In this document: positions 1 through 8,541 of the stretch, one piece after another
Layout of the letters: every line of letters starts with the position of its first letter
How positions within the stretch are numbered: position 1 is the first letter of the stretch
Origin: Marivivens sp.
GTDB taxonomy: Bacteria; Pseudomonadota; Alphaproteobacteria; Rhodobacterales; Rhodobacteraceae
Direction of reading: 5' to 3'
Assembly (NCBI GenBank): GCA_017643845.1
Contig: JAEPMR010000001.1
Span: forward strand, 1 to 64,000
DNA: 64,000 nt
The notes under the pieces: generated by a model
What the model was told of the DNA's origin: nothing
The model's input: the letters and a program-made list of their open reading frames with translations, nothing else
Database searches by the model: none
Translations under genes and position numbers: made by a program

Positions 1-451
1 GGATCGGCCCCATCACGAAGTTGGGCAGCGCCTGCGCGCCGATGGTGAAGCCCACGGCGAGGTAATCGAGCCAGCTGTTATGGCGGAGTGCGGCGGCGAT
101 CCCGAGCGAGACACCGACGCCGACGGCGATGATGAACGACCAGAACCCATAGGTGAGCGTGACGGGGAAGCCCTGCGCGATCACGTCATTGACGGTGCGG
201 TCTTTGTACTGGAAGGAGGGGCCGAAATCGAAATGGACGACCACGTTCCAGACATAGGTCACGATCTGTTTCCACAGCGGCTGGTCGAGCCCGTATTTCG
301 CCTCGATATTGGCGAGCACCTGCGGCGGCAGCGGGCGTTCGGAGTTGAACGGGCCACCGGGTGCGGAATGCATCAGGATGAAGGAAATAATGATCAGCAC
401 CAGAATGGTGGGGACGGCAACCGCGAGGCGCCGGGCGATATAGCTATACAT
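1..451 (-). CDS. oppB: Opp/Dpp-type ABC transporter permease (partial)
   Basis: Inner-membrane permease subunit of an oligopeptide-type ABC importer, which would form the translocation path for the ligand delivered by the upstream binding protein. Only the first 150 codons are in the window; the rest runs off the left edge. The start is the ATG at 449-451 (MYSYIARRLA). A first membrane helix lies at about residues 10-28, followed by the family-typical periplasmic stretch with APGGPFN, and a second helix at about 105-125. The EAA loop that contacts the ATPase is outside the window. The gene follows oppA on the same strand after 79 bp that contain a terminator-like hairpin. Confidence 0.9.
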   Translation of the reverse strand, partial: MYSYIARRLAVAVPTILVLIIISFILMHSAPGGPFNSERPLPPQVLANIEAKYGLDQPLWKQIVTYVWNVVVHFDFGPSFQYKDRTVNDVIAQGFPVTLTYGFWSFIIAVGVGVSLGIAAALRHNSWLDYLAVGFTIGAQALPNFVMGPI

Positions 452-475
452 GGGGCTCTGTTCCGCACATCGGAT

Positions 476-513
476 GCAAAATGCCGCGCCCCCGGAGGAA
501 CAGGGAGCGCGGC
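476..513 (-). terminator. Terminator-like hairpin between oppA and oppB
   Basis: On the minus strand an 11-bp GC-rich stem (483-493 paired with 503-513, one G-T wobble) with a 9-nt loop is followed by ATTTTGC. It lies directly after the oppA stop and before oppB. I infer partial termination or 3'-end protection that keeps binding-protein mRNA above permease mRNA. Confidence 0.6.
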
Positions 514-530
514 GGTCCTATCAAGCCGCT

Positions 531-2174
531 TTAGTTGGCGACTTTATAGAGGTTCTTCGAGTACCAGTTCTGCTCGACGTTATTGACCGGCCAGTTGGCC
601 ACGTCATCGTCCAGCATATAGACGCCGGTGTAGTGGTAGATCGGGATGATCGGCACTTCCTCTGCGGCGATCTGCTCGACGCGGGTGTAGATCTCGGCGC
701 GCTCTGCGTCAGACCCGGCGGTTTTCGCTGCGGCGAGGATCTCGTCGACCTCGGCGTTCGCGTAGCCTGCGTCATTGTAGCCGGAACCGGAGTCCAGAAG
801 ATCGAGGAAGGTCGAGGCTTCGTTATAATCGCCACACCAACCGGCGCGGGAGATTTCGAAGTCGCCGTTGCCGCGGGCTTCGAGGAAGGTCTGCCATTCC
901 ATGTTGGCGATGGTGACTTCCATACCCAGCGTCTGCTTCCACATCTGGCTGATGGCGATGGCGATCTGACGGTGACCCTCGGACGTGTTGTAGAGGATCT
1001 CGGTCGTGATCGGGTTATCCGGCCCATAGCCTGCCTCGGCCATCAGTTCGACCGCCATTGCATTGCGCTCGTCCTGCGACATCGACGCAATCGGCACATC
1101 CGGCACGTTGAAGCCAGCGGTGGTCTCCGGCGTGAAGGTGTAGGCAGGGAACTGGCCGCCTGCGAGCACGTTCTCGACGATCACATCGCGGTTGACCGCA
1201 AGCGAGAGCGCCTGACGGACGCGCTGGTCCTGTGCCCATGCGGGGCCGTCTTCGCGGACGTTGACGTTGTAGTAGTAGGAACACAGACGCGGGAAGCTCA
1301 GTGCTTCTTCCGGGTATTCCTCGGACAGGCGCGGATACTGGCCGGTCGGCACTTCGGTGCGGTCCAGCTCGCCGGCGAGGTAACGGGTCAGGGCGACGTT
1401 TTCGTCGTTGATCACGAGGCTGACGACCTTGTCGATGATCGTGTTCTCGTTGTCCCAATACATCTCATTGCGCTCACGCACCATGCGCTCCTGCGGGACA
1501 TGCTCGGTGAGGACATAGGCGCCGTTAGAGACGATGTTCTCTGGGCGGGTCCATTCGGAGCCGTGTGCTTCGACAGTTGCCTGATGCACAGGGAAGGTCG
1601 TGGCATGGGTGGTCATCTGCGCGAAATAGGGCAGCGGGGTCGTCAACTGCACAACGAAGGTGTGATCGTCAGGTGCCGAAACGCCAAGCGTATCGAGCGG
1701 TGCGTCGCCGGAGAGGACATCATCAACGCCCTCGATCGACATCAGCGAGAGGAACCACGAATAGGGCGATGCCAGTTCAGGATCAGCCGCACGGCGCCAA
1801 GCATAGACGAAATCATTGGCGGTGACGGGATCGCCGTTCGACCACTTCGCATTGTCGCGCAGGGTGAAGGTGAAGGTCATGCCATCGTCGGAGATTTCGT
1901 AGCCGGTGGCGACACCGGGGACGAGGTTGCCCTCTTCATCCTGGTTCATCAGGCCTTCGAACAGGTCGCGGCCCACTTCGCTGCCGGACACGTCTTCGAT
2001 CAGGCCCGGGTCGATGGAGGGGGATTCATCCAGAACACGGTAGGTAAAGGTCTGGTCGCTGGCGAGTACTTCGCCGGTTTCGGGATGGGTCGCATGGGCG
2101 TCTGCGTAGGCAAAGCCTGCGCCCATCACCATCACGGCGGCGGTTGTCGCCATTAGGGTTGTCTTGAATTTCAT
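531..2174 (-). CDS. oppA: Periplasmic oligopeptide-binding protein (SBP family 5)
   Basis: Periplasmic ligand receptor of an Opp-type importer, 547 aa, the usual size for OppA. The ATG at 2174 is preceded by GGGAGAG at good spacing; an upstream in-frame start at 2276 is ignored because it would put 34 residues before the signal peptide. Residues 1-25 (MKFKTTLMATTAAVMVMGAGFAYA) form a Sec signal peptide with an AYA-type cleavage site. The mature protein shows SBP_bac_5 features: an early GLIEDVSGSEVGRDLFEGL block, a DNAKWSNGDPVTANDFVYAW motif and ALSLAVNRDVI in the middle. The ligand cannot be read from sequence. A TTTGATC-type box shared with the polyamine genes lies about 100 bp upstream, so a polyamine- or peptide-linked role is possible. 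Confidence 0.92.
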   Translation of the reverse strand: MKFKTTLMATTAAVMVMGAGFAYADAHATHPETGEVLASDQTFTYRVLDESPSIDPGLIEDVSGSEVGRDLFEGLMNQDEEGNLVPGVATGYEISDDGMTFTFTLRDNAKWSNGDPVTANDFVYAWRRAADPELASPYSWFLSLMSIEGVDDVLSGDAPLDTLGVSAPDDHTFVVQLTTPLPYFAQMTTHATTFPVHQATVEAHGSEWTRPENIVSNGAYVLTEHVPQERMVRERNEMYWDNENTIIDKVVSLVINDENVALTRYLAGELDRTEVPTGQYPRLSEEYPEEALSFPRLCSYYYNVNVREDGPAWAQDQRVRQALSLAVNRDVIVENVLAGGQFPAYTFTPETTAGFNVPDVPIASMSQDERNAMAVELMAEAGYGPDNPITTEILYNTSEGHRQIAIAISQMWKQTLGMEVTIANMEWQTFLEARGNGDFEISRAGWCGDYNEASTFLDLLDSGSGYNDAGYANAEVDEILAAAKTAGSDAERAEIYTRVEQIAAEEVPIIPIYHYTGVYMLDDDVANWPVNNVEQNWYSKNLYKVAN

Positions 2175-2267
2175 GAGAAGTTCTCTCCCTGAATTGGGCC
2201 TCTTATCGGGCCGCACGAGTTTTCGTCGCCCACCTGCTGGCGAGCGCGTGGGGATATCCTTTTTCCA

Positions 2268-2282
2268 AGCGATCAAAAATTC
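2268..2282. promoter_or_regulatory. TTTGATC-type box upstream of oppA
   Basis: The minus strand reads GAATTTTTGATCGCT. It matches the left half of the palindrome ATTTTTGATCAAATT found before the aminotransferase and potF, but the other arm is degenerate. The oppA start is about 100 bp away. Inferred binding site of the local GntR regulator. Confidence 0.4.
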
Positions 2283-2335
2283 AAGAACTATCCTAATTGA
2301 CGCAGCGGCACCCCGTTTGGTTACACAGATCCGCT

Positions 2336-2350
2336 AAATTTGATCATATT
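2336..2350. promoter_or_regulatory. TTTGATCA-type box upstream of the hemerythrin gene
   Basis: The plus strand reads AAATTTGATCATATT, an imperfect palindrome centred on GATC at 2342-2345. It lies about 115 bp before the hemerythrin-like gene and 160 bp before oppA, so the divergent region 2175-2459 holds two related boxes. Nothing else is recognisable there. Confidence 0.45.
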
Positions 2351-2459
2351 GATGCGCAAAACCACGCCTGAGCGCACGAAAATACGTCGTGTTGCGCCTC
2401 TCGGATTCCTGAGCAAGCGCCCTATGTTGGAGCGGACGACTCATAGAAGGACACGAATC

Positions 2460-3032
2460 ATGGAAAACGCGCTGCATCTGGAAAACCGCGACGGGCTGCC
2501 CGAGGCATTACGCGTTTTGCTGGCCGAATTTCCCCGCGAAGGCTGGGCGGCGGAGCAGCATTTTCAGGGGCTGGTGAGCTTCTGGCTGGATCGTCACATG
2601 ATGTTCCGGCGGCTGGTGGCAGAGATGACGCGCGAGACCGAGGCGCTGCTGGACCGGAGTGCGGACCCTGAGCGGTTTGCGGGACGGCTGTCGCGCTACG
2701 GCTCGATGTTCGTAAACCAGCTGCACGGGCATCATCAGATCGAGGATATGCATTACTTCCCCGTTCTGGCGAAGCAGGAGAGCCGGATCGCGAAGGGCTT
2801 TGACATTCTGGACCACGATCACCATGCGCTCGACCGGCATCTGAACGATTTCGTGGGTGCCGCGAATGGCGTGCTGCAACTGGCGACCGAGCGGGAGAAG
2901 CTTCAGACGGCGGCGGGCGGGTTTCATACCGCGGTTACGGGCATCGGCGCCTTGCTGGAGCGGCATCTGACCGATGAGGAGGAACTGGTGGTGCCGGTGA
3001 TCCTCAAACATGGCGCGGGAGCGCTGGAATAA
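2460..3032 (+). CDS. Hemerythrin-like (HHE domain) protein
   Basis: A 190-aa cytoplasmic four-helix-bundle protein of the hemerythrin/HHE family, expected to bind a diiron centre and to sense or buffer O2, NO or iron. Candidate iron ligands are spread as in the family: RHMM near residue 45, HGHHQIEDMHYFP at about 92-104, DHDHHALDRHL at about 119-129 and ERHLTDEEE near 173. The ATG at 2460 follows GAAGGACACGAATC; an upstream in-frame extension to 2340 overlaps the regulatory box and is not used. It stands alone between oppA and the GntR gene. Why it shares boxes with polyamine genes is unclear. Confidence 0.85.
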   Translation: MENALHLENRDGLPEALRVLLAEFPREGWAAEQHFQGLVSFWLDRHMMFRRLVAEMTRETEALLDRSADPERFAGRLSRYGSMFVNQLHGHHQIEDMHYFPVLAKQESRIAKGFDILDHDHHALDRHLNDFVGAANGVLQLATEREKLQTAAGGFHTAVTGIGALLERHLTDEEELVVPVILKHGAGALE

Positions 3033-3050
3033 GCGCAAAAGCTGTTTTCA

Positions 3051-3066
3051 CATTTGATCATTTTTT
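3051..3066. promoter_or_regulatory. TTTGATCA-type box upstream of the gntR gene
   Basis: The plus strand reads CATTTGATCATTTTTT, with GATC at 3056-3059, about 53 bp before the GTG start of the GntR regulator. The spacing resembles that of the potF box and would suit autoregulation. Confidence 0.5.
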
Positions 3067-3110
3067 GCGGCTGGGTCACAATGGGCCAGTGAACAGAGGA
3101 GTGCCGTCGC

Positions 3111-3764
3111 GTGGACGCCAAGACCCCGAAAATCCCCGAGCACGAAAATGTCTATCGCAAATTGCGGGAGATGATCCTGTGCGGCGAACTGGAGCCGGGA
3201 CAGGCCGTGACGATTCAGGGGCTGGTCGCCGATCTGGGGGCGGGCATGACGCCGGTGCGCGAGGCGATCCGGCGGCTGACGGCGGAAGGCGCGCTGGAAT
3301 TTCAGGGCAACAGGCGGGTTTCGGTGCCGGTGCTGACACGGGCGCAGGTGGATGAGCTGGCCTTTGCGCGGCTTGCGCTGGAACCGCAGCTGGCGGCATG
3401 GGCGGCGGCGAAGGTCACGCCGGAGGACATCGCGGCACTGACCGCCATCGACATGCAGCTAAACCGCGCCATCGAACGCGGCGACGTGCGCGATTACCTG
3501 TGGTCGAACCACCAGTTTCATGCCCTGCTCTACCGGTTTTCCGGCGCGAGCGTGATGATTGCGCTGGCCGATATGCTGTGGCTTCGGATGGGACCATCGC
3601 TGCGGGTGATCTGCGGCCGCTACGGCACCTCGAACCTGCCCGACATGCATGAAGGTGCGCTGGACGCCCTGCGGCGCGGCGATGCGGACGCGGTAAGCGC
3701 CGCGATCCACGCGGATATCGCGCAAGGGATCGAGCAGGTGCGGCAGTCGATGGACGAAGGGTGA
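3111..3764 (+). CDS. GntR-family (FCD) transcriptional regulator
   Basis: A 217-aa DNA-binding regulator of the FadR/FCD branch of GntR. The N-terminal winged helix-turn-helix covers residues 13-75 (VYRKLREMILCGELEPGQ, then GMTPVREAIRRLTAEGAL). An all-helical effector domain follows, with candidate metal or ligand residues in NHQFHALLYRF and a late DMHEGALDALRRGD block. The start is the GTG at 3111, about 10 bp after AGAGGA. Its position beside the polyamine catabolic operon, and the box 53 bp upstream that recurs before the aminotransferase and potF, suggest it is the local repressor. The effector (a polyamine or breakdown product) is inference. Confidence 0.85.
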   Translation: MDAKTPKIPEHENVYRKLREMILCGELEPGQAVTIQGLVADLGAGMTPVREAIRRLTAEGALEFQGNRRVSVPVLTRAQVDELAFARLALEPQLAAWAAAKVTPEDIAALTAIDMQLNRAIERGDVRDYLWSNHQFHALLYRFSGASVMIALADMLWLRMGPSLRVICGRYGTSNLPDMHEGALDALRRGDADAVSAAIHADIAQGIEQVRQSMDEG

Positions 3765-3862
3765 GCGGGAGGCTTTCGTCCTTCGTCAAAAGCCCCAAGG
3801 AAGATCAATGACAACGCGCGTCGGGCGATCGACCCGAATTCCGCACGAACTCAGCTCTGCAA

Positions 3863-5296
3863 TCAGCTCCGGCAGGAGATCAGTTTGACTTCGAGGAACT
3901 CCTCCAGCCCGTATCGGCCGCCCTCACGCCCGAGGCCGGACATTTTGTAGCCGCCGAAGGGTGAACCCCAGTCCATATCGGCACCGTTGATATGCACCAT
4001 GCCCGCCCTCAGGCGATCGGCCACGCGCTTGGCGCGGGCTTCGTCGCCGGACTGCACTTGGGCCGCGAGGCCATAGGGCGTGTCATTGGCGATGCGGATG
4101 GCCTCTTCCTCGCCCTCGAATGGGATGAGGCAGATCACGGGGCCGAAGATCTCTTCCTGTGCGATTGTCATGTCATTGGTGACATCGGCAAAGACGGTGG
4201 GTTTGACGAAATAGCCTGCATTCATACCATCGGGCTTTCCGGTGCCGCCAGCGACAAGGCGAGCGCCTTCGTCGATGCCCTGCTGGATAAGGCCCTGAAC
4301 CTTATCCCAATGCATCTGGCTGACGAGCGGGCCGATATGCTTGCCGTCTTTCTGCGGATCGCCGACTTCCTGTGCCTCGGCGGTTTCGCGGGCCAGTTCG
4401 ACGGCGCGGTCATAGACGGAGGACTCGACAAGCATCCGTGTGGGCGCATTGCAGGACTGGCCGGTATTCTGGAACACATGGCGCACGCCGCGCGGCACCG
4501 CGACATCGAGGTCGGCATCGGCAAAGACGATGTTGGGGGATTTACCGCCCAGCTCCAGCGCGACTTTCTTGATCGTGGCAGCCGCATCGGCGGCAACGGC
4601 GGAGCCACCGCGAGTGGAGCCGGTAAAACTCATCAGATCGACCTGAGGGTGGCGGGACAGAGCCGAACCCACATCCGGCCCGTTTCCATTGACGAGGTTG
4701 AACACACCTTCGGGAACGCCGGCCTCGTCCAGCACTTCGGCATAGAGCATGGCATCAAGCGGGGTCAGTTCCGAGGGTTTGAGAACCATCGTGCAGCCTG
4801 CGGCTAGGGCGGGCAGCACCTTCAGCGCGATCTGGTTCATCGGCCAATTCCAAGGAGTGATCAGGCCACAGACGCCAATCGGCTCGCGACGGATCGTGTC
4901 GCCGTTGAGGTATGCCCCCTCAAACTCGAAGCTCTTTAGCGCGGCAAGCACGCCATCGAGGTGGCCGATGCCGACAGGCGCTTGCGAATTGATTGAAAGC
5001 CGCTTTGGTGCGCCCATTTCGAGCGTGATCGCTTCGGCAAATTCGGACATGCGGCGCTTGTAGATGGCACGGATGCGCTCCAAGAGCGCGATACGGTCGT
5101 CCACGCTCCATTGGGAGAAATCGTCGAATGCAGCGCGGGCGGCGGCAACGGCACGATCCACATCGGACTGCGACCCGAGCGAGATGACGGCGACCTCTTG
5201 TTCCGTCGCGGGGTTGATCACCGCGAAGTCGTTCGGCGTGGCGGGGTCCACCCAAGCGCCGTCGATGTAGAACTTGCGTCTGTCGAGTAGGGCCAT
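3863..5296 (-). CDS. NAD(P)-dependent aldehyde dehydrogenase
   Basis: A 477-aa aldehyde dehydrogenase superfamily enzyme oxidising an aldehyde to an acid. The catalytic cysteine lies in NTGQSCNAPTR, the general base in ELGGKSPNIVF, and the cofactor-binding TPWNWPMNQIALKVLPAL segment is intact. The start is the ATG at 5296 behind AAAGGACGG; a further in-frame ATG at 5314 would overlap the upstream oxidase and lacks a better ribosome site. It is the last gene of the aminotransferase-oxidase-dehydrogenase operon. It is therefore likely to oxidise the aminoaldehyde formed from putrescine or its gamma-glutamyl or acyl derivative, as PuuC does. Exact substrate unknown. Confidence 0.9.
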   Translation of the reverse strand: MALLDRRKFYIDGAWVDPATPNDFAVINPATEQEVAVISLGSQSDVDRAVAAARAAFDDFSQWSVDDRIALLERIRAIYKRRMSEFAEAITLEMGAPKRLSINSQAPVGIGHLDGVLAALKSFEFEGAYLNGDTIRREPIGVCGLITPWNWPMNQIALKVLPALAAGCTMVLKPSELTPLDAMLYAEVLDEAGVPEGVFNLVNGNGPDVGSALSRHPQVDLMSFTGSTRGGSAVAADAAATIKKVALELGGKSPNIVFADADLDVAVPRGVRHVFQNTGQSCNAPTRMLVESSVYDRAVELARETAEAQEVGDPQKDGKHIGPLVSQMHWDKVQGLIQQGIDEGARLVAGGTGKPDGMNAGYFVKPTVFADVTNDMTIAQEEIFGPVICLIPFEGEEEAIRIANDTPYGLAAQVQSGDEARAKRVADRLRAGMVHINGADMDWGSPFGGYKMSGLGREGGRYGLEEFLEVKLISCRS

Positions 5297-5310
5297 GTTC
5301 CGTCCTTTAT

Positions 5311-6615
5311 TCAAAGTTTATCACGCAGCGAGAACCACAGCATAGCTAGGACCAGAAGCGGCGACCGCAAGGCGGCTCCGCCAGGAAAGCGCGGGCTGGG
5401 CACACGGGCCATCACATCGAATTTCTCGGCCTGCCCGGCGATGGCTTCTGCGCCGATTTGACCGGCCAATGTCGCCATAGCGACACCGTGGCCCGAATAG
5501 CCGGAGAGCGAGAGAATATTTCGGCCCGGTCGCGCGAAATGCGGCATGCGGTTCATGGTGATGCCGAGTGTGCCGCCCCATGCGTAGTCGATCCGCGCGT
5601 CGCGCAGCTGGGGGAAAATGTCGAGCATCGGTTTGCGCACGAGCTTTATTATGTCGGAGGGGAAGCGGTAGCCGTAGCTTTCGCCGCCGCCGAAGAGCAT
5701 GCGGTTATCCTCGGACAAACGGAAATAGTTGATTACGAATTTGCTGTCGGCCACGGCGTGACCGTCGCGGATCAGGCCACGGGCGGTGCTGTCGTCCAGC
5801 GGCTCGGTGGCGATGATGTAGTTATTGATCGGCATGACCCGCGCGGCGGTCTGACGGTCGAGCCTGCCGAGATAGCCGTTGCATCCCAAGATCACATGGC
5901 GGGCGCGGATGGTGGCGCCGCTGTCGGTGGTGACAGTGGCAGTTTGGCCATCGGCAATGTTGGTGACGCGGCTGAGATCGTGCATGCGCACGCCTGCCGC
6001 CGCACAGGCGCGGGACAGCCCGAAGGCGAGCCGAAGCGGGTGGGTATGGCCGCTGCCCATATCGAGAAGGCCACCGTGATAGGCGGGTGAACCGACATGC
6101 GCGTGCATCGCGGCGGCATCCAGCGGCGTGATCTGATCGTAGCCGTAGTGCTGCGCGAGGTGGTCGGCATAGGCGTGGCTCTCGGCCACGTATCGGCGGC
6201 GATGATCGGCGCTGATGATGCCGGGGGTCCAGCCCGCATCGGGGGCGTGGCGGGCGATCAGGTCGCGGACGAGGGCCACGCTTTCAAGCGAGATGTTCCA
6301 CAGCGCGCGGGCGTGATCGTGGCCCAGCATCTTTTCCAGTTCGTCCTGATGCAGGCGCTGGCCGGTGCCGACCTGCCCGCCGTTGCGCCCTGACGCGCCG
6401 AAGCCCGCGCGGTGGGCATCCAGCAGGATCACATCATAGCCGCGCTCGGCGAGATGCAGGGCGGAGGACAGGCCCGTGAAGCCGCCACCGATGACGCAGA
6501 CATCGCAGGCCAATTCGCCCCGCGCCGGAGGATTTTCCGGCGGGGGCGTGGCGGTGGCCGCATACCATGAGGCAGGATACTGCCCCGGCGCGTCATTGGC
6601 GGTGAGCAGGTCCAA
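5311..6615 (-). CDS. FAD-dependent amine oxidoreductase (PuuB-like)
   Basis: A 434-aa flavoprotein of the DAO family. The ADP-binding beta-alpha-beta motif VCVIGGGFTGLSSALHLAERG is at about residues 40-60, preceded by the PuuB-typical N-terminus with YPASWYAAT. By family it oxidises an amine such as gamma-glutamylputrescine to an aldehyde, making H2O2 and ammonia. Translation appears to start at a TTG (6613-6615) five bases after the aminotransferase stop; the encoded N-terminus matches relatives, so I keep it despite a poor ribosome site. Coupling to the upstream gene is likely. Its aldehyde product would feed the next gene, the aldehyde dehydrogenase. Confidence 0.85.
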   Translation of the reverse strand: MDLLTANDAPGQYPASWYAATATPPPENPPARGELACDVCVIGGGFTGLSSALHLAERGYDVILLDAHRAGFGASGRNGGQVGTGQRLHQDELEKMLGHDHARALWNISLESVALVRDLIARHAPDAGWTPGIISADHRRRYVAESHAYADHLAQHYGYDQITPLDAAAMHAHVGSPAYHGGLLDMGSGHTHPLRLAFGLSRACAAAGVRMHDLSRVTNIADGQTATVTTDSGATIRARHVILGCNGYLGRLDRQTAARVMPINNYIIATEPLDDSTARGLIRDGHAVADSKFVINYFRLSEDNRMLFGGGESYGYRFPSDIIKLVRKPMLDIFPQLRDARIDYAWGGTLGITMNRMPHFARPGRNILSLSGYSGHGVAMATLAGQIGAEAIAGQAEKFDVMARVPSPRFPGGAALRSPLLVLAMLWFSLRDKL

Positions 6616-6620
6616 GGGGA

Positions 6621-8018
6621 TCAGGCGGATTGCAGCAGGCCGTCGGCTTTCAGACCGGCGTAGGTTTCATCGAGCGATTTGACAGCGCGGGCCATCAGCT
6701 CGTCCACATCCGCGCGGGTGATGACCAGCGGTGGGCAGATGATCATCCGGTCGCCCACATGACGCATCACGAGATTGTTGGCAAAGCAGCGCTCGCGGGC
6801 GCGGTAGCCGACGGTGCCGACAGGCGATGCGAAGGCTGCGCGGCTGGCTTTGTCAGGGGTCATGGCGACGGAGCCCATCATGCCGACGATCTTGGCCTCG
6901 CCAATCAGCGGGTGATCTTCGAGGGCTTTCCACTTGTCATGCAGGTAGGGCGCGATCTCATTGGCCGCGGTTTCCACGATCTTCTCTTCCTCAAGAAGCC
7001 GCAGGTTCTCGAGCGCCACAGCCGCAGCAACGGGATGGCCGGAGTAGGTGTAGCCGTGGTTGAAATCGCCCGCATGATCGATCACGGAGGCGACCTCATC
7101 GGACACGACAGACCCGCCGATCGGCTGGTAGCCGGAGGACAGGCCTTTGGCGATGGTGATGATGTCGGGGCGGATATCGTAGGTTTGCGAGCCGAACCAG
7201 TTGCCGGTCCGTCCGAAGCCGCAGATCACCTCATCGGCAATCAAGAGAATGTCATGCGCGTCGCAAATGCGCTGGATTTCGGGCCAGTAGGTTCTGGGCG
7301 GGACGATGACGCCCCCTGCCCCCTGGATCGGCTCGGCGATGAAGGCCGCGACGCGGTTTTCGCCAAGCTCGTTGATGGCTTGCTCCAGCTCGCGGGCGCG
7401 GGCGAGGCCGAATTCCTCCGGCGACATGTCACCACCCTCAGACCACCAGTTGGGCTGGTTGATATGATGGATATTCGGGATCGGCAGACCGCCCTGTGCG
7501 TGCATGCCGCCCATGCCGCCAAGGCTCGCGCCGCCAAGGGTGGAGCCGTGATAGGCATTCTTGCGGCTGATCACGATGTTCTTTTCAGGGTGGCCTTTTG
7601 CGGCCCAGTAGTGGCGCACCATGCGGAGGTTGGTGTCGTTCGCCTCGGAGCCGGAACCGGCGAAGAACACGTGGTTCAGGTCACCGGGGCAGAGTTCGGC
7701 CAACTTGGACGCCAGCGCGATGGCGGGAACGTGGGTCGTCTGGAAAAACGTGTTGTAATAGGGCAGTTCGGACATCTGGCGGGCGGCGACATCGGCCAGT
7801 TCCTTGCGCCCGTACCCGACGTTAACACACCACAGGCCAGCCATGCCATCCAGGATACGCTCGCCGTCGCTATCAGTCAGGTAGACGCCATCGGCGCGGG
7901 TGATAACGCGGGCACCTTTTTTCGCAAGTTCGGCACCTGCGGTGAACGGGTGCATATGGTGCGCCGCGTCGAGGGCTTGCAGCTCTGCGGTGGGCATGTG
8001 GTTCGAAATCAGCGTCAT
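6621..8018 (-). CDS. Class III aminotransferase (putrescine/polyamine-pyruvate type)
   Basis: A 465-aa PLP-dependent fold-type I aminotransferase. The PLP lysine lies in TIAKGLSSGYQPIGG, with LIADEVICGFGRTG before it and the SGSEANDTNLR phosphate-cup motif further upstream. Close relatives use putrescine or other omega-amines with pyruvate as acceptor (SpuC-like). The ATG at 8018 follows AAGGAG at ideal spacing; the 44-residue upstream extension is rejected. It is first in the operon with the FAD oxidase and aldehyde dehydrogenase. A TTTTTGATCAAATT palindrome lies about 140 bp upstream, matching the one before potF. Confidence 0.9.
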   Translation of the reverse strand: MTLISNHMPTAELQALDAAHHMHPFTAGAELAKKGARVITRADGVYLTDSDGERILDGMAGLWCVNVGYGRKELADVAARQMSELPYYNTFFQTTHVPAIALASKLAELCPGDLNHVFFAGSGSEANDTNLRMVRHYWAAKGHPEKNIVISRKNAYHGSTLGGASLGGMGGMHAQGGLPIPNIHHINQPNWWSEGGDMSPEEFGLARARELEQAINELGENRVAAFIAEPIQGAGGVIVPPRTYWPEIQRICDAHDILLIADEVICGFGRTGNWFGSQTYDIRPDIITIAKGLSSGYQPIGGSVVSDEVASVIDHAGDFNHGYTYSGHPVAAAVALENLRLLEEEKIVETAANEIAPYLHDKWKALEDHPLIGEAKIVGMMGSVAMTPDKASRAAFASPVGTVGYRARERCFANNLVMRHVGDRMIICPPLVITRADVDELMARAVKSLDETYAGLKADGLLQSA

Positions 8019-8152
8019 GGCAGGCTCCTTGGCACGCGACGCCCGGCAATCCGGGAGAGGTGGAAAACAACCCCCGTGCGGCGGCAACAGGTGCCGCTGG
8101 GTGGTTCGAGGTATTGAAGCCGAGCATATGAAGCCGCTGCGTCCTGTCAACT

Positions 8153-8167
8153 ATTTTTGATCAAATT
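8153..8167. promoter_or_regulatory. Palindromic operator ATTTTTGATCAAATT (aminotransferase side)
   Basis: A perfect TTTGATCAAA core (8156-8165) with A/T flanks, about 140 bp upstream of the aminotransferase start. It shares 15 bases with the copy before potF, hence an inferred shared operator. Confidence 0.6.
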
Positions 8168-8478
8168 ATTGGAGGGATGCGGTATCAACCACCGATTTGC
8201 GGGAAAATCCCGACAGGAGGCACGAAACCCAATACCGTCAGAACGCAAAATCCGTTGGCGTTGTCGGAAGGATTCGTGTTGAGATTCAGCGCAGGTGGAG
8301 ATGGGAACGATTCGGGGAAACTTCCTATGAAATTGAATGGGAACGCTGTGACAGGCACCGATTCACGACTGCCCGAATTTTCTGCATTCCGCCTCAAACG
8401 TATCGTCTGGAAGGAAAAATCCGGCCCCGCTAGGCTACGAAAACTCCTCCGATGAAACTAAGAGTTGCCATAACGGGT

Positions 8479-8494
8479 ATTTTTGATCAAATTT
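8479..8494. promoter_or_regulatory. Palindromic operator ATTTTTGATCAAATTT (potF side)
   Basis: A perfect TTTGATCAAA core (8482-8491), centred about 55 bp before the potF ATG, where a repressor could block the promoter. Confidence 0.6.
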
Positions 8495-8541
8495 ACCCCA
8501 TGGCGCGCAAAGACGCGTAATCCAACTAGGGAGAAACACTG

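Larger units (their letters stand above)
8019..8541. promoter_or_regulatory. Divergent control region between aminotransferase operon and potFGHI
   Basis: A 523-bp gene-free stretch between two divergent operons. It holds two near-identical palindromes (8153-8167 and 8479-8494). The roughly 310 bp between them contain open frames on both strands, but none has a ribosome site, codon bias or recognisable protein sequence, so I annotate no gene. Confidence 0.6.

Noticed and set aside
450-2156. Long plus-strand open frame opposite oppA
   Set aside because: Shadow of oppA; the minus-strand protein has a signal peptide and family motifs, and the plus-strand translation has none.
6630-8117. 495-codon plus-strand frame opposite the aminotransferase
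   Set aside because: Shadow; the PLP-binding motifs are all on the minus strand.
8177-8455. Open frames on both strands in the gap between the aminotransferase and potF
   Set aside because: No ribosome site, no recognisable domain, composition unlike neighbouring genes, and the frames lie between two operators.
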